Positions 5,392-6,394 of a stretch of 6,394 nt of DNA are shown in pieces. Within the stretch, counting starts at the first letter, position 1; each line of letters opens with the position of its first letter. Position numbers and translations under genes: made by a program. Source of the DNA: Bacteroidales bacterium. GTDB lineage: Bacteria; Bacteroidota; Bacteroidia; Bacteroidales; UBA932. Under the pieces are notes generated by a model. It searched no databases. It was not told the origin of the DNA and saw nothing but the letters and a program-made list of their open reading frames with translations. The stretch is taken from the NCBI GenBank assembly GCA_024681565.1, contig JAILAO010000139.1:1-6394 (forward strand), read 5' to 3'.

Positions 5392-6394
5392 TTAGGACAC
5401 CATGATCGGCATCAGGATGCCGCAGATCTTCTCGCTCTCTTCCTCCTCTTCCGCCGGTACGATGAGGGCGGCGCGGCGCGGGTCCGCGAACTTCATCACG
5501 ACGGTCCCGCAGGTCATGTTGCTGAGGATCTCGATGAGGAACGAGGACTTGAAACCGATTCCCAGTTCGGTGCCGTTGTAGTCGCAGGAGAGTTTCTCAT
5601 AAGCTGCGAGGGCGAAGCCGAGGTCCTGTGCGGTGATCTCGATCTGGCCGGGCTTGAGGTCGAACTTGATGTGGTTGGAAGCCTTGTTGGCGCAGACGGC
5701 GACGCGGCGGACCGTGTTGAGCAGCAGGGCCCTGTCAATCCTCAGTACGTTGGAATTGTTCTGCGGGATGACTTCGCGGTACTTGGGATACTTGCCGACG
5801 ATGAGGCGGCAGATCATTGTGGTCTCGCCGAATGTGAACACGACGTTGGAGGCGTCGAATTTGACTTCGACCTTCTCGACGTCCTTGCCGATGATGGCGC
5901 GGAGCACCGATGCCGGACGTTTGTGGAGGATGAATGAAGCCTTCTCCGGGGCCTTTACCTCACCGGTGGTGTAGCAGATGAGTTTGTGGGAATCCGAAGC
6001 GACGAGGGTCGTCGAATCCGTGTCGATGTCGAAGAAGATACCGTTCATCGCGGGACGGATCTCGTCGTCTGCCGTGGCGTAAACCGTGCTTGCAATGCCC
6101 TCTACGAGCTTTTCCGCAGGGAATATGACAGTGAGAGCGTCGTCGCCGGCACCCTTGATCTCGGGATAGTCCTCGGCGGGGAAGTAGGGGAGTACCGAGT
6201 TGCCGCTGATCCAGCTGCATTCGAAGGAGCTGTCGCTGAGGGTCTTGATCGAGACGGGCTGGTCGGGGAGCTCCTTGAGGAGGTCGATGGCGTGACGGGC
6301 GGGGACTGCGATGGAGCCTTCTTCGGCTGCGCTGTCCACCTTGACGCTGGTGCGCAGTGTAAGCTCGCTGTCGGATGCCGTGATTGTCAGGGTG
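5392..6394 (-). CDS. dnaN: DNA polymerase III subunit beta (sliding clamp), N-terminus beyond right edge
   Basis: The frame runs from the right edge to TAA at 5392-5394 and shows 333 residues of a clamp that is normally about 370-375, so about 40-45 N-terminal residues are missing. The protein forms a ring-shaped dimer around DNA and tethers the replicative polymerase. The visible part starts within domain I (LTITASDSELTLRTSVKVDS, then GSIAVPAR). It continues through ASDSHKLICY, equivalent to the E. coli TDGHRL segment, and VGKYPKYREVIP, equivalent to KFPDYRRVLP. It ends at CGILMPIMVS, the counterpart of the E. coli VMPMRL tail that helps form the partner-binding pocket. A GTG at 6337-6339 is internal and not the start, because homologous sequence continues upstream of it to the edge. 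The exonuclease gene follows 10 nt downstream. Confidence 0.97.
   Translation of the reverse strand, partial: TLTITASDSELTLRTSVKVDSAAEEGSIAVPARHAIDLLKELPDQPVSIKTLSDSSFECSWISGNSVLPYFPAEDYPEIKGAGDDALTVIFPAEKLVEGIASTVYATADDEIRPAMNGIFFDIDTDSTTLVASDSHKLICYTTGEVKAPEKASFILHKRPASVLRAIIGKDVEKVEVKFDASNVVFTFGETTMICRLIVGKYPKYREVIPQNNSNVLRIDRALLLNTVRRVAVCANKASNHIKFDLKPGQIEITAQDLGFALAAYEKLSCDYNGTELGIGFKSSFLIEILSNMTCGTVVMKFADPRRAALIVPAEEEEESEKICGILMPIMVS

Noticed and set aside
4497..5405. Plus-strand open frame of 302 codons opposite the exonuclease
   Set aside because: It shares its extent with a full DEDDh exonuclease on the minus strand, and its own translation has no family motif.

Overview
The window reads as ordinary chromosome of a GC-rich member of the Bacteroidota, most likely Bacteroidales. 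The sequence reasons are promoters of the Bacteroidota type (-7 element TAnnTTTG, in the best case with a -33 TTTG 19 bp upstream), little sign of Shine-Dalgarno sequences before most starts, a tRNA without an encoded CCA end, and protein sequences that resemble Bacteroidales versions of each family. Genes are densely packed and mostly on the minus strand.

Layout, left to right. Positions 2-265 (+) hold the C-terminal end of a YwqG/DUF1963-like protein. Positions 324-629 (+) hold a small exported protein with a shortened DUF3237 domain, behind its own -7 promoter element. It runs tail to tail, with a 6-nt overlap, into a membrane-anchored zinc metallopeptidase of the YpfJ family (624-1490, -). 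Then come an intrinsic terminator and tRNA-Thr(CGU) (1593-1665, -), a CyuA/UPF0597 L-cysteine desulfidase-like enzyme (1703-2995, -), the NhaA Na+/H+ antiporter (3012-4418, -), a DnaQ-type 3'-5' exonuclease (4521-5381, -), and the DNA polymerase III sliding clamp dnaN (5392 to the right edge, -, N-terminus outside the window).

Transcription units inferred on the minus strand: dnaN-exonuclease (10-nt gap); nhaA-cyuA (16-nt gap) from a well-formed promoter at 4451-4481; tRNA-Thr from a promoter at 1676-1683 that overlaps the end of cyuA, sharing a terminator at 1555-1584; and the YpfJ-like peptidase from a promoter at 1513-1520. The dnaN-exonuclease pair is replication and repair. NhaA handles Na+ and pH, and the desulfidase breaks down cysteine to pyruvate, ammonia and sulfide.

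I see no mobile element, CRISPR array, defence system or obviously new system here. The most interesting structures are small. A near-perfect 15-bp inverted repeat sits exactly on the nhaA promoter and predicted start point and could act as a terminator for the upstream operon. The DUF3237 gene is truncated at a convergent junction. The tRNA-Thr has an A31-C39 mismatch at the base of its anticodon loop.
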